Assembly: GCA_028868335.1 (NCBI GenBank)
Contig: JAGWUU010000158.1
Span: forward strand, 1-7,630
Length of the DNA stretch: 7,630 nucleotides
Direction: 5' to 3'
Source: Sphingomonadales bacterium
GTDB taxonomy: Bacteria; Pseudomonadota; Alphaproteobacteria; Sphingomonadales; Sphingomonadaceae
This document shows positions 5,686 through 7,630 of this stretch, one piece after another (the stretch's first letter is position 1; each line of letters starts with the position of its first letter). The notes under the pieces are model-generated. The model was not told where the DNA came from. It made no database searches and was given only the letters and a program-made list of their open reading frames with translations. The position numbers and the translations under genes are program-made.

Positions 5686-6702
5686 ATGTCAACGCCAGTG
5701 GAAATCATGATCCGGGTGGGCAGTCTGGAAGGCTACCGCAACCTCGTCTTCGAACTGGGGCACGATCCCGTGCCGCTGCTGGTCAATGCGGGCATCGACC
5801 CTCAAGTCTTGGACCACCCCGATCGTCTGATTGCGACGACCAGTTATCGCATGGCTTTGAATTTGGCGGCGCGAGCTACCGGCGAGGCGCACTTCGGTCT
5901 GATGCTTTCGCAGCGCCAAACATTCGAAAAGCTGGGCGCGGTCGGCTATCTCGTCAGGCACGCGCCCAATCTTTCCGTCTCGGTTGACCGACTGATCAGG
6001 TTTTTCAAGACCCATGACGCCGGATCCATGACCAGGCTGGAGATATCCGACGACACGGCGTTGTGGACACACAGGCTTAGCGGAGTTTGCGACGAATCGG
6101 CGATCCAGCAGACCGAACTGGCAATGGGGCTGGCGTGCCGGTTCGTGCGGTCAGCCCTTGCTGAACAATGGAACCCGGAACGCGCCTTGTTCGAGCACGC
6201 CGCGCCGCGCGACACCGAGATATTCAGGCGTGCCTTTCGCTGCACGGTCGAATTCGACCAGGCCATTACCGCGCTGGAGTTCCCTGCGAGCGACCTGACC
6301 CTGCCGCTGCGCTCGTCCGACGCCGGGCTGTTCGCTATTCTGGAACGCTACGTGGAACAGATCGATGCGCACATCACCGAAGACCTTCCGGCGCGGGTTC
6401 GTGCGGCGATCCAGCAGAATATCGAGGCCGGGCCGGTGCGGCTGGAACAGATCGCCAGCTTGCTGGAACTGTCGCGCCACGGACTGCAGGGACAATTGCG
6501 CAGCGCCGGAACCAGCTTTCAGGCGCAGCTCGACGATGTCAGGTTTGAACTGGGACGCCGTTATCTCCGCGAAACCCGGCTGGCAGTTGCGGAGATTGCA
6601 GCAATCCTCGGCTATGCGGAGCCTGCCGTGTTCACCCGCGCCTTTGCGCGCCGCGCCGGTGTCACGCCAAGGCGCTGGCGGCAGGCCCAGGGCGGAGGTT
6701 AG
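5686..6702 (+). CDS. AraC-family transcriptional regulator (OruR/ArgR-like)
   Basis: 338 residues. Residues about 20-205 match the arabinose-binding-type effector domain of OruR/ArgR-like AraC regulators (pattern LVNAGIDPQVLDHPD, then GEAHFGLMLSQRQTFEKLGAVGYL). Residues about 236-332 are the double helix-turn-helix DNA-binding domain: first helix pair VRLEQIASLLELSRHGLQGQLRSAG (251-275, abridged here), second AVAEIAAILGYAEPAVFTRAF (300-320) with the family ending GVTPRRWR. Such proteins bind direct-repeat operators as dimers and usually activate catabolic genes on sensing a small molecule. The ATG at 5686 is used; an in-frame ATG at 5707 is an equally plausible start, and neither has a clear ribosome binding site. 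The divergent neighbour is the ABC-F gene and the convergent one a dehydrogenase, so the target and effector are not evident from context. Confidence 0.88.
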   Translation: MSTPVEIMIRVGSLEGYRNLVFELGHDPVPLLVNAGIDPQVLDHPDRLIATTSYRMALNLAARATGEAHFGLMLSQRQTFEKLGAVGYLVRHAPNLSVSVDRLIRFFKTHDAGSMTRLEISDDTALWTHRLSGVCDESAIQQTELAMGLACRFVRSALAEQWNPERALFEHAAPRDTEIFRRAFRCTVEFDQAITALEFPASDLTLPLRSSDAGLFAILERYVEQIDAHITEDLPARVRAAIQQNIEAGPVRLEQIASLLELSRHGLQGQLRSAGTSFQAQLDDVRFELGRRYLRETRLAVAEIAAILGYAEPAVFTRAFARRAGVTPRRWRQAQGGG

Positions 6703-7622
6703 ACCACCCGATCGATCGGCTCGCCTTTTTCAAGGAAGGCCACAAGGTTGCCAATCATACGCGCTACCATATCGGCACGGCAGGCCTGGGTGGCCGATCC
6801 GATATGCGGTGTCAGAACGACCTGATCCATCCCAGTCAACGCGGGGTGAATCCGGGGCTCATCTTCAAAGACATCCAGCCCCGCTGCGCCGACCGTCCCG
6901 TTTTCAAGGGCCGCCACCAAGGCCGCCTCATCCACCACCGCACCGCGGGCGGTGTTGACCAGCACCGCGCCAGGCGTAAATCGCGCCAGCAACGCGGCGT
7001 TGAACAGGTGCCTCGTCTCGGGAGAAAGCGGCAGGTGGATCGACACGATCTCGCATTCGCTGACCAGTTCTTCGAGGCTGAGGACGTGCCGCGCGCCCAG
7101 AACCTCGGCTTCGCGCTTGGGGCCACGAGCCCAATAACTGACCTGCATGCCGAAGCCCGCCGCCCGACGCGCCACCGCCTGACCGATCGCGCCGAACCCG
7201 GCAATCCCGAGCCGTGCGCCGCTGACCCGCAGTGCTGGCGGAAATGGCTTGCCTTGCTCCCACGCCCCTTGGCGGACAAAACGTTCCGCTGCGCCGACGC
7301 GGCGACAGGCTGCCAGGATCAGGGCAAAGACCAGGTCGGCGGTGTCCTCGGTCACTACCGGCGTATTGGATACCCTGATGCCTCGTGCTGCCGCGGCCGC
7401 GAGATCAATGTTGTCGGTGCCGACCCCGAAGTTGGCGATCAGGCCAACACCGTCCGGCAAAGCCGCAATCGTCGCGGCATCGACGGGATCAACTGCCGTC
7501 GCCAGCAGCGCCCGGGCATCGGCGCCATCAGGACTCCCCAAGGAAACCCAGCGAAGTGTTTCGCCGCCCGCGCTGAGTTCCGGCAAACGCATTGGTCGAG
7601 TGGTTAGAACGGTGATCGCCAT
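6699..7622 (-). CDS. D-2-hydroxyacid dehydrogenase, probably NADPH-dependent glyoxylate/hydroxypyruvate reductase type
   Basis: 307 residues, a normal length for the family, which reversibly reduces 2-oxoacids such as glyoxylate, hydroxypyruvate or aromatic pyruvates in the cytosol. The Rossmann motif GFGAIG is at 142-147. Catalytic residues are in place: Arg226 in VNTARGAVVDE, Glu255 in DVFEDEP, His273 in TPHIGS. The substrate loop NFGVGTDNID (64-73) and NTPVVTEDTADL (86-97) are typical. After the second Rossmann strand the sequence is YWARGPKR (163-170): an Arg-containing loop where NAD-specific members carry Asp, which suggests a preference for NADPH. The ATG at 7622 gives the usual N-terminus; only 8 bp of upstream sequence is visible, so its ribosome binding site and promoter cannot be judged. 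Its TAA overlaps the TAG of the AraC-type gene tail to tail. The exact substrate is unknown. Confidence 0.92.
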   Translation of the reverse strand: MAITVLTTRPMRLPELSAGGETLRWVSLGSPDGADARALLATAVDPVDAATIAALPDGVGLIANFGVGTDNIDLAAAAARGIRVSNTPVVTEDTADLVFALILAACRRVGAAERFVRQGAWEQGKPFPPALRVSGARLGIAGFGAIGQAVARRAAGFGMQVSYWARGPKREAEVLGARHVLSLEELVSECEIVSIHLPLSPETRHLFNAALLARFTPGAVLVNTARGAVVDEAALVAALENGTVGAAGLDVFEDEPRIHPALTGMDQVVLTPHIGSATQACRADMVARMIGNLVAFLEKGEPIDRVV

Positions 7623-7630
7623 AGGATTTC

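Noticed and set aside
5384..5692. Open frame of 102 codons on - in the divergent intergenic region
   Set aside because: Low-complexity Arg/Pro/Ser-rich product, no ribosome binding site, no recognisable family, and it overlaps the start of the AraC-type gene.
5498..5710. Open frame of 70 codons on + just before the AraC-type gene
   Set aside because: No ribosome binding site, no recognisable product, and it overlaps the regulator start in another frame.
6708..6730. CCGATCGATCGG palindrome followed by TTTTT as a terminator for the AraC-type gene
   Set aside because: Only 4 bp can pair around a 4-nt loop, the T-run starts 6 bp later, and the stretch encodes the dehydrogenase C-terminus (GEPIDRVV), which explains it.
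6804..7607. Open frame on + (267 codons) opposite the dehydrogenase
   Set aside because: Antisense to a complete enzyme with intact catalytic residues; composition typical of a shadow frame.

Overview
The window is GC-rich and gene-dense, with short gaps between genes. The protein families and the short CCCTTCCCC-type intergenic hairpins suggest an alphaproteobacterium, most likely a sphingomonad (Sphingomonas/Novosphingobium/Erythrobacter relatives). That placement is inferred from sequence style, not from a marker gene.

Layout, left to right: (1) the 3' part of a membrane di-iron fatty acid desaturase-family gene on +, cut by the window edge (1-714). (2) Convergent to it, a complete DEAD-box RNA helicase with a DbpA-type C-terminal RNA-binding domain on - (785-2548). 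(3) A 379-bp gap (2549-2927) with a possible 49-residue cysteine-rich ORF on + and two related GC-rich hairpins. (4) A two-gene operon on -, reading from 5300 down to 2928: a YheS-like ABC-F ATPase followed by a short GreA/GreB-family factor. The Shine-Dalgarno sequence of the second gene overlaps the stop codon of the first. (5) A 385-bp divergent intergenic region (5301-5685) with a strong interrupted inverted repeat and a palindrome just upstream of the ABC-F gene. (6) An AraC-family regulator of the OruR/ArgR type on + (5686-6702). (7) A D-2-hydroxyacid dehydrogenase on - (6699-7622) whose stop codon overlaps that of the regulator.

The middle of the window looks like an RNA/translation maintenance neighbourhood: an ABC-F protein that would act on ribosomes, a factor related to the RNA polymerase secondary-channel binders, and an RNA-remodelling helicase, all on one strand. 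The flanking genes (desaturase, AraC regulator, dehydrogenase) have no evident functional link to it. I see no mobile element, CRISPR array, tRNA or rRNA. I did not find a clear novel multi-gene system. The items most worth a second look are the cysteine-rich mini-ORF, the shortened GreA/B coiled coil that keeps a DxxE turn, and the structured leader of the ABC-F gene.
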